Below are positions 49,832-59,251 of a stretch of 64,000 nt of DNA, one piece after another; positions within the stretch are counted from its first letter, which is position 1; each line of letters starts with the position of its first letter. Origin of the DNA: Flavobacteriaceae bacterium UBA1903 (GTDB taxonomy: Bacteria > Bacteroidota > Bacteroidia > Flavobacteriales > Flavobacteriaceae); assembly GCA_002337605.1 (NCBI GenBank), contig DDGL01000008.1:133105-197104 (forward strand). The letters are read 5' to 3'. The translations under genes were made by a program, and so were the position numbers. Under the pieces are notes generated by a model. That model was not told the origin of the DNA and did no database searches. It saw only the letters and a list, made by a program, of their open reading frames with translations.

Positions 49832-52800
49832 CTATTCGTTAGTTGTATCCATTTTTAATTCACCTACAGTTTCAAAAAGGTCCGTGATGATATCTTGTTG
49901 ATGATCTGGTGTAACCTCTTTGAAATAGTCCAATACGTCTTGACTTGTTGGATACCTATTTGTAGTTAGTTTTAGTTTACCATTTATAGTATTCCAATCT
50001 TCAAGAAACCGCTTTAACGCTGTATTTACCTTTTTTGCTCCTATAGCTTCCTGTAGCTTATACATATTTATGGCACCTTTTGCATAGTAGATATAGTCCT
50101 GATTGTCTACTAATGCTAGCGTTGGTTCTACTCCAGATTCTCTTAGTTTCCCTTCTTCGTATTTCTCTAATTGCAACTCTAAAAATTGCTGAACCTTTTC
50201 TTTTGGGTAGTGCTCTTTTAAAACCATCATTGCCGCATATTGAGAAAGCGTTTCCAAAATAAAATATTGCCCTTTTACATTTGCTGCTTCTACTTGCATG
50301 GCAAACCATTGGTGGGCAATTTCGTGTGCAGTCACATAAAATACCATATCTACATCGGTTTCATCGTCAATATCTAGAACAAATCCTATAGACTCTGAGA
50401 ATGGGACAGTTCCCGGAAATGATTGGGCAAATTGCGCATAACGCGGAAACTCCATAATACGTAAGTGCTCATACTGATACGGACTAAAATTTTTACTGTA
50501 ATAAGTAAGTGATTCTTTCATGGACCTCATCATTCTATCAATATTATAATCATGTGCTTTATGATAATAAATTTCAAGATCAACAGGTTTAGCAAGAGCA
50601 ACCTCACTAGGCATCCAGGTGTCTTTTTTTATTTCATATGCTGCTGAAACCATAGCGTAAAAATTAATCATTGGAATTTCCATTTTATAATGAAAATAAT
50701 TACGATTATTTTCTGTCCATTCCCGCAATAAATTTCCTGGGGCTACGGCTGTTTGATCTTTTGATGTGCCAATGGTCATTTCAAAATTAATACCGTCAGA
50801 ATCACTACCAGATCTTGCATTCATTAATTCTTTAGTATCATTTCTATTAGCTCTATTTGTTCTTTCCGGTAAGTTATATGTGAAACGTTCATCAGAATCA
50901 CTCAACTCATATTTTCTGTTATAGCCTAATGTGGGAAAGTCATTATTGTTAAAGAATGTTCCATTTTCTACAATATTAGCATTTGAATTACCTGCTTCAA
51001 ACCCAACAGTGGTGAATGATTGCTTAAAATTCATTTTAATAGAATCTCCAGGGTTCAACGTATTATTCAACTTATAGATAGTATAATGATAGGACGCGTA
51101 TATATTAACTTCCGTAGCGCCTCCCTCAAAAGTGATCGTGTCTATTGTTACGTTCTCTTCAATGCGTTTTTGAATATGAATCTCGTTAATGGATTGCTTA
51201 TTGGTGTTTTTCAATGTGTAATACCCTTCTGCAGTATAGTCTCTTGATGAAGGATACAATTCCACTTTTAAATTTACATCGACTATTTTGGGTTGTGGTA
51301 TATATTCAAACTGTTTGAGTTCATTTTCATAAGCCACTCTAAATTCGGTAGCTTCAGAGTCGGTCCAATAGGTGTTTAAAATATTAGTGTTGTAAAAAAT
51401 AAAACTTCCTAAAGCTACAAATGCTATAAAAATTATACTCGTTACTTTAAAGAGTGGCTTGCTTAATCTGTGTTTCCCTGCTTTAATACGCTTAACTAAG
51501 TTTGTTTCGGTGCCTCTAACGTTGACTAAAGATCCAATAATTAGTAATAGTATTCCGAAGAGAAACCAGTAGGATTTAATCACTAAATAAGGTTTTAAAA
51601 AGTGTCCATACCCATTCATATCTGAATACGTTCCTAAAGCGCTTCCTCCGAAAAAATATAGATCGTAATCAAACCCGAATAATCCCATAGCTATATTGCC
51701 CATAAAGAATATAATCATCAGCATGATGCCTACAAACTTGTGGTTCACCACAGATTGAATAAAAAATGCAGTAAACGTATACAGTGCTAAAAACGGTAAT
51801 ATCTCTAAGAAGAAACCATAAAAATAGACTTGGAATTCGTATTTGTAATACCCGCTTAATGTTTGAAATAGAATTCCTGAACCAATTAATGCGAGCATTA
51901 ATACCACATACACTAAGTTTAATCCAATATACTTGCCCATTAGCTTTATAAAACTGGACATTGGTGTTGCGTCATAAATTAAATCTAGTTTAGCACTTCG
52001 CTCTTTCCATACCAATTCTCCTGAATAAAACACTAGAATGATAATGAAGAAATAAATAGATGTTTCTTTAAGCTCTTCAACAATAAAATAGGTTGCTGGA
52101 TAGCTATCAACTCCATACACAGTTCCAAGATTTACGGAATTAATGAGAATGATAATCATCCCGCAGATAACAATTCCCCAAAATGCTGCCTGTTTGCAAA
52201 TACTGATAAAGTAAAACCAGGAAAATTCTTTTAGCTGAATTATTTTTGAAAGGAAACCAAAATGCTTTTGAGAAGTAGGTATTTCTACTTCATTTATCGA
52301 ATAAGCAACATCATTTTTAAAGACTTGCTGTTTTTTTCTTCTGGTTCGCTTTTCTTTAACGATGTTAAAATTGAATTTTTTGTAGCCACAGATGAGTGCT
52401 ATAACCCCCAAAGAAATCCAAAACAGTTTGTTGTAAAGAAACGCACCTGTAAATGGAAGCTCTACTATGCTCTTTTCTAAAGGCGACCAAGATTTTGTGG
52501 CAAAGGTGGAGGTTGTAAGCGAAAATGGATCTAAAATGGCTTGCCAAAATTCATTAGAGATCGCTTTGGTCAACATAAAAACCACAAATAAAATTATCCC
52601 CTGTGTATATACTACTACTAGATTTCTGCTTAAAGCACCTGTAATAAAAAACAGCGAAGCCCCAAAAAATAATGTGGGCAATGTTACCATTAAGAATGTC
52701 TTCAAATAAATAAAGGCATTAAACTCTAATAGATCCTCTGGGTTCGTCCAAGGCATAAATTCGCCTAGCATCATACCGAATACTACCCCGGTAAATGCAA

Positions 52801-53137
52801 AAAGTAAAACAGCAAACGACCCTAAAAATCTGCCTAACAGATAATCCTTTTTTTGGATGGGTGCAGAAAACACTAATGCTTCTATGTTATACTCAAAATC
52901 CCTCAATACAGAAACACCCATAATCATTGAGGCCAAGATCATAAAGATACCCGTGATAACTCCCATTGTTTTTGCAATGACTAAGGGTGAGTTTTTTTTC
53001 AGAAGCCCCATCTCTGAACCCTGAAAAATAAAATCTACACCTACAATAGAAAATAGAAACAGAAATAAGAAGAACACATAGGTATCTGGTCGCTTAACTC
53101 GATATAGTATTTCGAACTTAAAAATATGATACCACAT
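49832..53137 (-). CDS. ABC transporter permease fused to M1-family aminopeptidase
   Basis: 1101 residues. The N-terminal half (about 1-590) is an ABC-2-type permease: twelve or more helices, starting MWYHIFKFEILYRVKRPDTY. Residues about 625-1090 are an M1 metallopeptidase: an N-terminal beta domain, a GAMEN-like loop replaced by PFSESIGF, and the zinc motif HEIAHQWF (His938, Glu939, His942), with a possible third ligand Glu962 in LETLSQYA. The usual spacing to this Glu is one residue shorter. The peptidase half should face the periplasm. Its start is two bases from the ATPase stop, so the two form one operon and complex. From family knowledge such fusions are found in Bacteroidota; the substrate is unknown. 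Confidence 0.9.
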   Translation of the reverse strand: MWYHIFKFEILYRVKRPDTYVFFLFLFLFSIVGVDFIFQGSEMGLLKKNSPLVIAKTMGVITGIFMILASMIMGVSVLRDFEYNIEALVFSAPIQKKDYLLGRFLGSFAVLLFAFTGVVFGMMLGEFMPWTNPEDLLEFNAFIYLKTFLMVTLPTLFFGASLFFITGALSRNLVVVYTQGIILFVVFMLTKAISNEFWQAILDPFSLTTSTFATKSWSPLEKSIVELPFTGAFLYNKLFWISLGVIALICGYKKFNFNIVKEKRTRRKKQQVFKNDVAYSINEVEIPTSQKHFGFLSKIIQLKEFSWFYFISICKQAAFWGIVICGMIIILINSVNLGTVYGVDSYPATYFIVEELKETSIYFFIIILVFYSGELVWKERSAKLDLIYDATPMSSFIKLMGKYIGLNLVYVVLMLALIGSGILFQTLSGYYKYEFQVYFYGFFLEILPFLALYTFTAFFIQSVVNHKFVGIMLMIIFFMGNIAMGLFGFDYDLYFFGGSALGTYSDMNGYGHFLKPYLVIKSYWFLFGILLLIIGSLVNVRGTETNLVKRIKAGKHRLSKPLFKVTSIIFIAFVALGSFIFYNTNILNTYWTDSEATEFRVAYENELKQFEYIPQPKIVDVNLKVELYPSSRDYTAEGYYTLKNTNKQSINEIHIQKRIEENVTIDTITFEGGATEVNIYASYHYTIYKLNNTLNPGDSIKMNFKQSFTTVGFEAGNSNANIVENGTFFNNNDFPTLGYNRKYELSDSDERFTYNLPERTNRANRNDTKELMNARSGSDSDGINFEMTIGTSKDQTAVAPGNLLREWTENNRNYFHYKMEIPMINFYAMVSAAYEIKKDTWMPSEVALAKPVDLEIYYHKAHDYNIDRMMRSMKESLTYYSKNFSPYQYEHLRIMEFPRYAQFAQSFPGTVPFSESIGFVLDIDDETDVDMVFYVTAHEIAHQWFAMQVEAANVKGQYFILETLSQYAAMMVLKEHYPKEKVQQFLELQLEKYEEGKLRESGVEPTLALVDNQDYIYYAKGAINMYKLQEAIGAKKVNTALKRFLEDWNTINGKLKLTTNRYPTSQDVLDYFKEVTPDHQQDIITDLFETVGELKMDTTNE

Positions 53138-53139
53138 AA

Positions 53140-54027
53140 CTACTTAGATTTAGGATTAGTATTGTTGAAGATTTCTGAGAAATACACATCTTCTAATTCA
53201 GCATTAATTAGCGAAAAACCATCTCCTGGGTTTGTATCACTCACGATATGGATGGTTGGTTTCCCAAGAAATAATCGTTCACTGATGACCTGATAATTTT
53301 CCTTATAACCGTTTAATTCAGCCTTATCAATTGTTTTTCTATAGACCTTATCTTTTAAACCCTCTAATATTTGCAATGGATTCCCTTGTAGGCATACTTG
53401 GCCTTGATTAATAATGGCCATATTTGTGCAGAGTTCTTTAACATCATCAACTATATGTGTAGATAAGATTACAACTGTATGTTCTCCTAATTCGCTTAAC
53501 ACATTGTAAAACCTATTGCGCTCAACAGGGTCCAACCCTGCTGTTGGTTCATCTACAATAAGTAACTTTGGGTTGTTAAGTAGCGCTTGTGCAATCCCAA
53601 AACGCTGTTTCATCCCTCCAGAGAATCCTTTCAGGTTTTGTTTTCGCACATCATATAAATTGGTTTTATGCAATAATGCATCTACCAGGTCTTTGCGTTC
53701 CCCTTTATTCGTAATTCCTTTGAGAACCGCAAAATGGTTAAGTAAAACTTCCGCAGATATTTTAGGGTACAAACCAAATTGCTGCGGCAAATACCCTAAT
53801 ACCTGCCGCAACTCATTTTTTTGCTTTAATACATCGATGTTGCCAAGAAAAATAGAACCAGAATCGGCTTCCTGTAGCGTTGCAATGGTTCGCATTAAAG
53901 TAGATTTTCCGGCACCATTTGGTCCTAATAGGCCAAACATTCCATTTGGTATTTCTAGTGAAATGTTTTGTAAAGCTTTAACTCCGTTTGAATACGTCTT
54001 TGATAGCTTGTCAATTTTAAGTTCCAT
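53140..54027 (-). CDS. ABC transporter ATP-binding protein
   Basis: 295 residues from the ATG at 54027 (MELKIDKLSKTYSNGVKALQ), supported by the shared 16-base leader two bases upstream; the ten extra codons in the open frame are inside the leader. Walker A GLLGPNGAGKSTLMRTI, Q-loop LGYLPQQFGLYP, signature GFSGGMKQRFGIAQALL, Walker B KLLIVDEPTAGLDPVERN and H-loop VVILSTHIVDDV are all present. It drives the permease/peptidase encoded next. The C-terminal 70 residues form a family-typical extension. Confidence 0.96.
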   Translation of the reverse strand: MELKIDKLSKTYSNGVKALQNISLEIPNGMFGLLGPNGAGKSTLMRTIATLQEADSGSIFLGNIDVLKQKNELRQVLGYLPQQFGLYPKISAEVLLNHFAVLKGITNKGERKDLVDALLHKTNLYDVRKQNLKGFSGGMKQRFGIAQALLNNPKLLIVDEPTAGLDPVERNRFYNVLSELGEHTVVILSTHIVDDVKELCTNMAIINQGQVCLQGNPLQILEGLKDKVYRKTIDKAELNGYKENYQVISERLFLGKPTIHIVSDTNPGDGFSLINAELEDVYFSEIFNNTNPKSK

Positions 54028-54029
54028 AC

Positions 54030-54045
54030 TGTTCGTTTTTTGATT
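54030..54045 (-). promoter_or_regulatory. Shared 16-base translation leader of the ABC operon
   Basis: AATCAAAAAACGAACA on the coding strand, two bases before the ATG at 54027; identical to 49509-49524. It fixes the start of the ATPase. Confidence 0.65.
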
Positions 54046-54092
54046 GATATGGAACAAACATAAAAGCGTATTTATCCTTTAAAAAAGGTTAG

Positions 54093-54195
54093 TGACACAA
54101 ATACATCTAGTAGTGACAAACACTCTTTTTTAAGGTATAAAGTCACCTCAAAACACTTTTACAACTGTTTGTCACGTATTACACGCCGTTTGTCA
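54093..54195. promoter_or_regulatory. Divergent operator region with paired 21-bp-spaced sites
   Basis: TGACACAA (54093) and TGACAAAC (54114) are exactly 21 bp apart; GTTTGTCA (54167) and GTTTGTCA (54188) are also exactly 21 bp apart and in inverse orientation to the first pair. Two-helical-turn spacing is typical of LytTR dimer sites. The region lies between the ABC operon and the sensor/regulator pair. Confidence 0.6.
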
Positions 54196-54236
54196 ACTTA
54201 TTTGTAAGCCGTGTTTTAATTACTTAATATTGATTT

Positions 54237-55031
54237 ATGAATGTTAAAATATCGGATAGAAAGAAGAAATTTATAAAGCGCTTTTATACCATAGCTCTTA
54301 TATGTGTAGGTGTGATTATTGTCGTTTTTAATGATTCTCTTGGCAAATTGGAAGGGTTTGTAGAATTTATTGCCCTGTACTTCATCCTAATATTTGTCTC
54401 CATTGCATATTGGCTCTTTAAGCAAATCAAATCGCTTATCCGATTAAAGAACGAAAAATCAAAAACAGAATTAATGCATTTAAAAAGTCAAGTGAATCCA
54501 CATTTCTTTTTTAATATGCTCAACAACCTTTATGGTTTGGTAGATAAGGATGCTAAGAAGGCGCAAGAGTTGATCTTAAAGCTTTCTGATATGATGCGAT
54601 ATAGTATCTATGATGGGGAAAAAGACACCGTTTTATTGTCTGAAGAAATCACCTATCTCGAGAATTATATCGAACTTCATAAAATGCGTTATCATAAAGC
54701 AATTGATATACAATTCAATATTGATACAAATGACACCGATTATGAAATAATGCCACTTCTATTTATTATTCTTTTAGAAAATGCCTTTAAGCATGGTGTA
54801 GAAAATTTAAGAGAATATGCGTATGTGCATATCAATTTAATGGCGAACAACAATCGAGTGACCTTTGAAATAGAAAATAATTTTGATGAAACACAAGATG
54901 CTCCTAATGCAGGAATCGGGATAAAAAACCTAAAACGAAGATTAGAATTGGTGTACCCAAAAAATCATACGTTGACCTTGTCTAAAACAGATACCATTTA
55001 TAACGCTACATTAACTATTACTGGCTTATGA
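54237..55031 (+). CDS. LytS/YehU-type sensor histidine kinase
   Basis: 264 residues. Two N-terminal transmembrane helices (about 16-62) without a large sensor domain, then the His_kinase domain with the phospho-acceptor motif VNPHFFFNMLNNLYGLVDKD, and a HATPase with ILLENAFKHGVENL and a short GIGIKNLKRRLELVYP lid. This family signals to LytTR regulators. It overlaps the regulator gene by four bases and is divergent from the ABC/M1 operon, which it probably controls. Confidence 0.93.
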   Translation: MNVKISDRKKKFIKRFYTIALICVGVIIVVFNDSLGKLEGFVEFIALYFILIFVSIAYWLFKQIKSLIRLKNEKSKTELMHLKSQVNPHFFFNMLNNLYGLVDKDAKKAQELILKLSDMMRYSIYDGEKDTVLLSEEITYLENYIELHKMRYHKAIDIQFNIDTNDTDYEIMPLLFIILLENAFKHGVENLREYAYVHINLMANNNRVTFEIENNFDETQDAPNAGIGIKNLKRRLELVYPKNHTLTLSKTDTIYNATLTITGL

Positions 55032-55720
55032 TTTCATATATCATTATAGACGACGAACCTATTGCACACGATATTATAAAAGGCTATTGTGATATGCTGC
55101 CTAATTTAGAATTTAAAGCAGATTGTTATGATGCTATAGAAGCTATCGACTACTTAAGCAAGAATGATATAGATCTCATTTTTTTAGATTTGAATATGCC
55201 TAAATTAAAAGGATTTCAATTTTTGAAAACGCTCACATCTCCTCCTAAGGTGATCGTAACGACTGCCTATAGTGAATTCGCGATTGAAGGCTATGAATTA
55301 AACGTTGTAGATTACTTATTAAAGCCGTTTAGTTTTGAGCGTTTTTTAAGTGCTATCAATAAAGTGACCTCTTCTGACACTAATCCAGAAAGTAAAGAGA
55401 CTATAAAACCTGAAGGACAACATATCTTTTTAAAACAGAATAATAGTCATATTCAGGTAGCTATAGATTCTATTTTATTTATTGAAGCTTCTGGCAATTA
55501 TACCAAAGTTGTTACTAATGATAAGACAATCAGTATTCGTGAAAAAATATCGGATACCATAAAATTACTTTCCGACAATGATTTCATACAAGTTCATAAG
55601 TCATTTGCAGTTGCAAAAAAGCACATCATTCGTGTAGAGGGTAATAGAATATATATTGGAGATCATATGGTGCCAATAGGAAAACTATACAAAGTAAATA
55701 TCAATCAACTTTTTAAATAA
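55028..55720 (+). CDS. LytTR-family response regulator
   Basis: 230 residues. Receiver domain: YIIIDDEPIAHDIIKGYCDM with acidic pair, the phospho-Asp in DLIFLDLNMPKLKG, conserved Thr in VIVTTAYSEFAIEGYE and Lys in DYLLKPFSFER. LytTR DNA-binding domain (about 130-228): HIQVAIDSILFIEASGNYTK, IREKISDTIKLL, FIQVHKSFAVAKKHI. It follows its kinase with a four-base overlap and likely binds the 21-bp-spaced repeats at 54093-54195. Confidence 0.94.
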   Translation: MISYIIIDDEPIAHDIIKGYCDMLPNLEFKADCYDAIEAIDYLSKNDIDLIFLDLNMPKLKGFQFLKTLTSPPKVIVTTAYSEFAIEGYELNVVDYLLKPFSFERFLSAINKVTSSDTNPESKETIKPEGQHIFLKQNNSHIQVAIDSILFIEASGNYTKVVTNDKTISIREKISDTIKLLSDNDFIQVHKSFAVAKKHIIRVEGNRIYIGDHMVPIGKLYKVNINQLFK

Positions 55721-55922
55721 GCTTGAATTGAACATACCTATTTCATTCCAGGCACATTACTCATGCGATACTATTTTAACGGAATTCGTTAAGTTCACTT
55801 TGCTAGATTTCTACTCCTCTCCTAACCCCTTAACAGAAAACGCGAGCGGGATTCAAAGCAGTATCGTACAATGCATTTTTAGCAATTCGCCTAATTATAG
55901 TATTAGTAGTTAGCTGATTACT

Positions 55923-56657
55923 TTAAGCAAGAATATCCCACCCTGTAAAACCAATAACAGTATAAAATAAATTGCTCAAGACATGTATTAGAATGGCCAT
56001 TTTTAAAGATCCTGTTTTTACATAAATCCAACCCCAAGTTATGCTAAAGAGAAAATACATGGGCCATAAAATCATAGGGCTATGGCCTACGGTAAAAATC
56101 ACCGACGTAAGTATGATGGCTGCCCAAGCAGGGATGCGCTTTGCCAGTGATGATTGTAAATAGCCCCTAAAAACAACCTCTTCCATGATAGGACCCACAA
56201 TGAGCGCCAATAGTAAAAAACCGCTCATTTCTAGTACGCCGCCGTTTTCCTGAATAAAACGAAACATTTTAGAACCACCACCTAGAATGCCTCCTTGGTC
56301 AAAGCTTGGTAAAATAACCGACCTATATATCCAGGCTAAAAAATGTGTTGATACCAATGCTGCTATGACTAATAAAACTGCTTTGTTATTTTTGATCTTA
56401 CTAGCTTGCAGTCCTATCTGTGGATAAAATGATTTGCCAGACCTTTTTAGATCCCACCAGAATAGAAACAATATCATAATACCGCTTAACAAGGCAGACG
56501 ATACTCCAATCACCTCAATAGGAACCGTCTTTGACGGAGCAAATAACTTAAAAGCATAAGAGGTTATAATTCCTGCTGTAAGCTGACATACGTACATACA
56601 AACAATGGCAAGAATTCCCCTTTTTATTGTCAATTGTGTGTTTTTTTCGTCACTCAT
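55923..56657 (-). CDS. CPBP-family intramembrane metalloprotease (Abi-like)
   Basis: 244 residues, about seven or eight helices. CPBP motif 1: PIMEEVVFRGYLQSSL with paired glutamates and Arg; motif 2: ILTSVIFTVGHSPMIL with the His; a further His in LIHVLSNLFYTVIG. This is the Rce1/Abi fold, which cleaves in the membrane or serves in bacteriocin self-immunity. The substrate is not known. The lipoprotein gene is 37 bases upstream, so the two may form an operon. Confidence 0.92.
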   Translation of the reverse strand: MSDEKNTQLTIKRGILAIVCMYVCQLTAGIITSYAFKLFAPSKTVPIEVIGVSSALLSGIMILFLFWWDLKRSGKSFYPQIGLQASKIKNNKAVLLVIAALVSTHFLAWIYRSVILPSFDQGGILGGGSKMFRFIQENGGVLEMSGFLLLALIVGPIMEEVVFRGYLQSSLAKRIPAWAAIILTSVIFTVGHSPMILWPMYFLFSITWGWIYVKTGSLKMAILIHVLSNLFYTVIGFTGWDILA

Positions 56658-56694
56658 ATTGATTCATTTGAAAAGTTAGAAGTACTAGTATGTA

Positions 56695-57315
56695 TTATTT
56701 TTTATTTGGATTTACGTACTTAATCAACTCTTCACTATACAAAAAGCCGTCTTGAGTTTGGGTCATTTTAATAAAGTTCTTTATTTCTGGTGCATACAAC
56801 CAAACTTCATCCGTTTGTGCGTTATATCCTCTCGAATTTGAAACCGTTCCTTTGTATTCTATGGTGTACGCCATAAAGGTTCCAGCGTCTACTGTTTCTT
56901 CTTGATATGATAATATTTTTGCATCTTGACTTTGTGTTCCTGTGGTACCATCTTGACTTGTCCAGTTTTTTTCATAAGTCCATGTTTTACCAACTTCTAA
57001 AGGCCATTTGTATCTTGGCGTTTTACTTTCTTCTGGTTTTACAATGTCTGAAACTGGAATCGTATCTTTTGAAATGACCATACCTAAACCATCAGCTATA
57101 TTAACTATTTCTCTTGTGTCTTCGCCTTCTGAACGTACTTCGCCTTCAGTAGTTACGCCTTTATATTTCCAAGTCCATTGTTCTCCAACGTTATAATCAG
57201 ATAAGGTGGGTTGCTCTGCTACTGAAACAGTGTTTTCATTACAGGATATCAACAATGAAACCAGCACTAGACATACGATTTTTACTATTTCAAATACTAC
57301 TTTTAAATACTTCAT
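56695..57315 (-). CDS. Lipoprotein of unknown function
   Basis: 206 residues. Signal with lipobox LLISC (Cys25) after a hydrophobic helix (IVKIVCLVLVSLLISC). The mature part has QWTWKYKGVTTEGEVRSEGE, KTWTYEKNWTSQDGTTGTQS and EVWLYAPEIKNFIKMTQTQD, a beta-rich pattern shared by flavobacterial DUF-type lipoproteins; no catalytic motif. It is co-directional with the CPBP gene downstream. Unrecognised beyond lipoprotein. Confidence 0.75.
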   Translation of the reverse strand: MKYLKVVFEIVKIVCLVLVSLLISCNENTVSVAEQPTLSDYNVGEQWTWKYKGVTTEGEVRSEGEDTREIVNIADGLGMVISKDTIPVSDIVKPEESKTPRYKWPLEVGKTWTYEKNWTSQDGTTGTQSQDAKILSYQEETVDAGTFMAYTIEYKGTVSNSRGYNAQTDEVWLYAPEIKNFIKMTQTQDGFLYSEELIKYVNPNKK

Positions 57316-57435
57316 AATAAGAGTTTTAAAATTAATTATAGCACAAAGTAAAGGTGTGTATTTCTTTCAAAAAAGGAAAAGTACATGAGCGTAAATAAAA
57401 GTCAATGAACGTTAGAAAACTTAGCGATCTTCTCT

Positions 57436-58158
57436 TTATAAACTATTCCAGTTTTTAAACTTAACGGACTGCCTGCTAGACACTTCTACTTTTTCACCAG
57501 TGGTTAATATAATTTGTAATTTATTATTGAAGTAGGGGTGAATCTCTTTGATGTAGTGTATGTTAATCATTTGACTTCGATTCACACGAAAAAAGACTTT
57601 AGGATCTAATTTCTCAGCTAGTAAATTTAAAGAACGCTTTATCATCGCTTTATCTGAACCAAAATACAGCCGTGCATAATTTTCTAACGATTCAATAAAA
57701 TGAATCTGTGTGAGCGGAATAAAATGACATTTTTCACCATCTTTAATAAATATCTTGTGATGCATGGGTAAGGTTGTAGGCTCAAGTTTTGTTCTATTTG
57801 ATAATTCTTCCTTTACCTTTTCCAAAGTTTTAGAAAAACGTTCCTCTCTCAACGGTTTTACTAAATAATCTAAAGCATTCATCTCAAAAGCTTTTACAGC
57901 ATATTGATCATAGGCTGTTGTAAAAACAACGTCAGGTACATTGGTTAACTCTTCCAATAAGTCAAAACCAGATTTACCTGGCATGTGAATATCTAAAAAC
58001 AATAAGTCTGGTTGTAAGTCTTCAATGAGAGTTATGGCCTCATCCACATGACTGGCTTCACCAATAATTTCAAACTCTTGATGTTTTTGTAAAGCGCGTT
58101 TTACTTCTTCTCTCGCTAAACGTTCATCATCAATTATTATGGTTTTAAATTTATTCAT
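57436..58158 (-). CDS. LytTR-family response regulator (second system)
   Basis: 240 residues from the ATG at 58158; two codons upstream the frame opens only at TTG. Receiver: TIIIDDERLAREEVKRAL, phospho-Asp in DLLFLDIHMPGKSG, Thr/Lys at VVFTTAYDQYAVKAFE and DYLVKPLREERF. LytTR domain: CHFIPLTQIHFIESLENYAR, FFRVNRSQMINIHYIKEIHP, EVSSRQSVKFKNW. It overlaps the end of its kinase by eight bases. Its target is not obvious; the neighbouring lipoprotein/CPBP unit is a candidate. Confidence 0.94.
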   Translation of the reverse strand: MNKFKTIIIDDERLAREEVKRALQKHQEFEIIGEASHVDEAITLIEDLQPDLLFLDIHMPGKSGFDLLEELTNVPDVVFTTAYDQYAVKAFEMNALDYLVKPLREERFSKTLEKVKEELSNRTKLEPTTLPMHHKIFIKDGEKCHFIPLTQIHFIESLENYARLYFGSDKAMIKRSLNLLAEKLDPKVFFRVNRSQMINIHYIKEIHPYFNNKLQIILTTGEKVEVSSRQSVKFKNWNSL

Positions 58159-59251
58159 TGTCAATATGCATTGGAATTATTATTGTAGCACAGACCTGGT
58201 TATTTTCATGCTGTGTTAAACTAAAACTAGCCTTTCCTTTATATTGAATTTCTAGGCGCTTTTTCAAATTTTTTAGACCTAAACCAACCTTGTTTTCTTG
58301 ATTAATGACTCCAGGATTCTCAACAGTAATGTGAATATGGTTATCTTCTTTTTTAACTTTCAAGACCACAACACCACCATCAACTTTTAAGTCTATTCCG
58401 TGTTTAATGGCGTTTTCTACTAACAACTGAATACTAAAGGCAGGAATCCTATAATCAATAAGGCTTTTATCAGTACTAGTTTTGAGCTGAAGCCGTTCTT
58501 CAAAACGCATTTTTTCTAATTCAATATAATCATAAACTAGAGCCAGCTCGTTTTTAATAGGTATTAAATCTTTGTCTTTTTCATATAACGATGAACGTAA
58601 CAAATCTGATAATAAATCAATAGCTCTTCTTGCTGTATCTGGGCTCTCAATTACTAAAGATTTAATAGAATTTAAGGAGTTAAATAAGAAATGTGGATTT
58701 AATTGTGCTGATAAATTATCTAATTGTGCTTGTTTTGCTATTATAGACAGTTGTGCAATTTCCCTTGTTGTATCAACTTCTTTTTGATAGTAATGATATA
58801 AGTGATAAGCGAGCAGCCAAATGGTCATATGCCTCAAACCTGTAATTAAAACAGGGTTCCAAACAAAAAGTGGATTCCAAACAAAAAGCTTGCTTAAAGA
58901 ATCACTTTGACTATTTACAAAATAAATATAGGCAGCCGTTTTAAGATTCATCAATACCATGAATACAACCGAAAGTGAAAGGAGCGCAGGAATTACTTTC
59001 CAAATCAATTTTTTTAAACTTAGTTCATTCCACTTTCGTTGTATAGCAAGGGTTCGATACGCATGTGTTATTGCTATACATATCGCCACGTCAAAAAAGT
59101 AGTTAATAATGGCGTGAGATATTTGAAAGTTATCTCTGAACAAGGCTATATAAAGCCAAAAAAGAGAAACTAGTCCCCAACCTATTAATTGACACTTCCA
59201 ATAAAGCGATATGCTAGTATGACTCGTATTTGTGTGTTTTTTCCTATACAT
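58151..59251 (-). CDS. LytS/YehU-type sensor histidine kinase (second system)
   Basis: 366 residues from the ATG at 59251 (frame upstream opens only at TTG). Four transmembrane helices (about 15-155), then the His_kinase motif LNPHFLFNSLNSIKSLVIES and a HATPase with LLVENAIKHGIDLKVDGG and GLGLKNLKKRLEIQYKGK. It resembles the first system but has a larger membrane domain. Confidence 0.93.
   Translation of the reverse strand: MYRKKHTNTSHTSISLYWKCQLIGWGLVSLFWLYIALFRDNFQISHAIINYFFDVAICIAITHAYRTLAIQRKWNELSLKKLIWKVIPALLSLSVVFMVLMNLKTAAYIYFVNSQSDSLSKLFVWNPLFVWNPVLITGLRHMTIWLLAYHLYHYYQKEVDTTREIAQLSIIAKQAQLDNLSAQLNPHFLFNSLNSIKSLVIESPDTARRAIDLLSDLLRSSLYEKDKDLIPIKNELALVYDYIELEKMRFEERLQLKTSTDKSLIDYRIPAFSIQLLVENAIKHGIDLKVDGGVVVLKVKKEDNHIHITVENPGVINQENKVGLGLKNLKKRLEIQYKGKASFSLTQHENNQVCATIIIPMHIDNE

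Noticed and set aside
55728..55913. 61-codon plus-strand open frame after the LytTR regulator
   Set aside because: No domain or membrane pattern; the segment forms hairpins (e.g. TTAACG/CGTTAA at 55776-55792) and is better read as a spacer.
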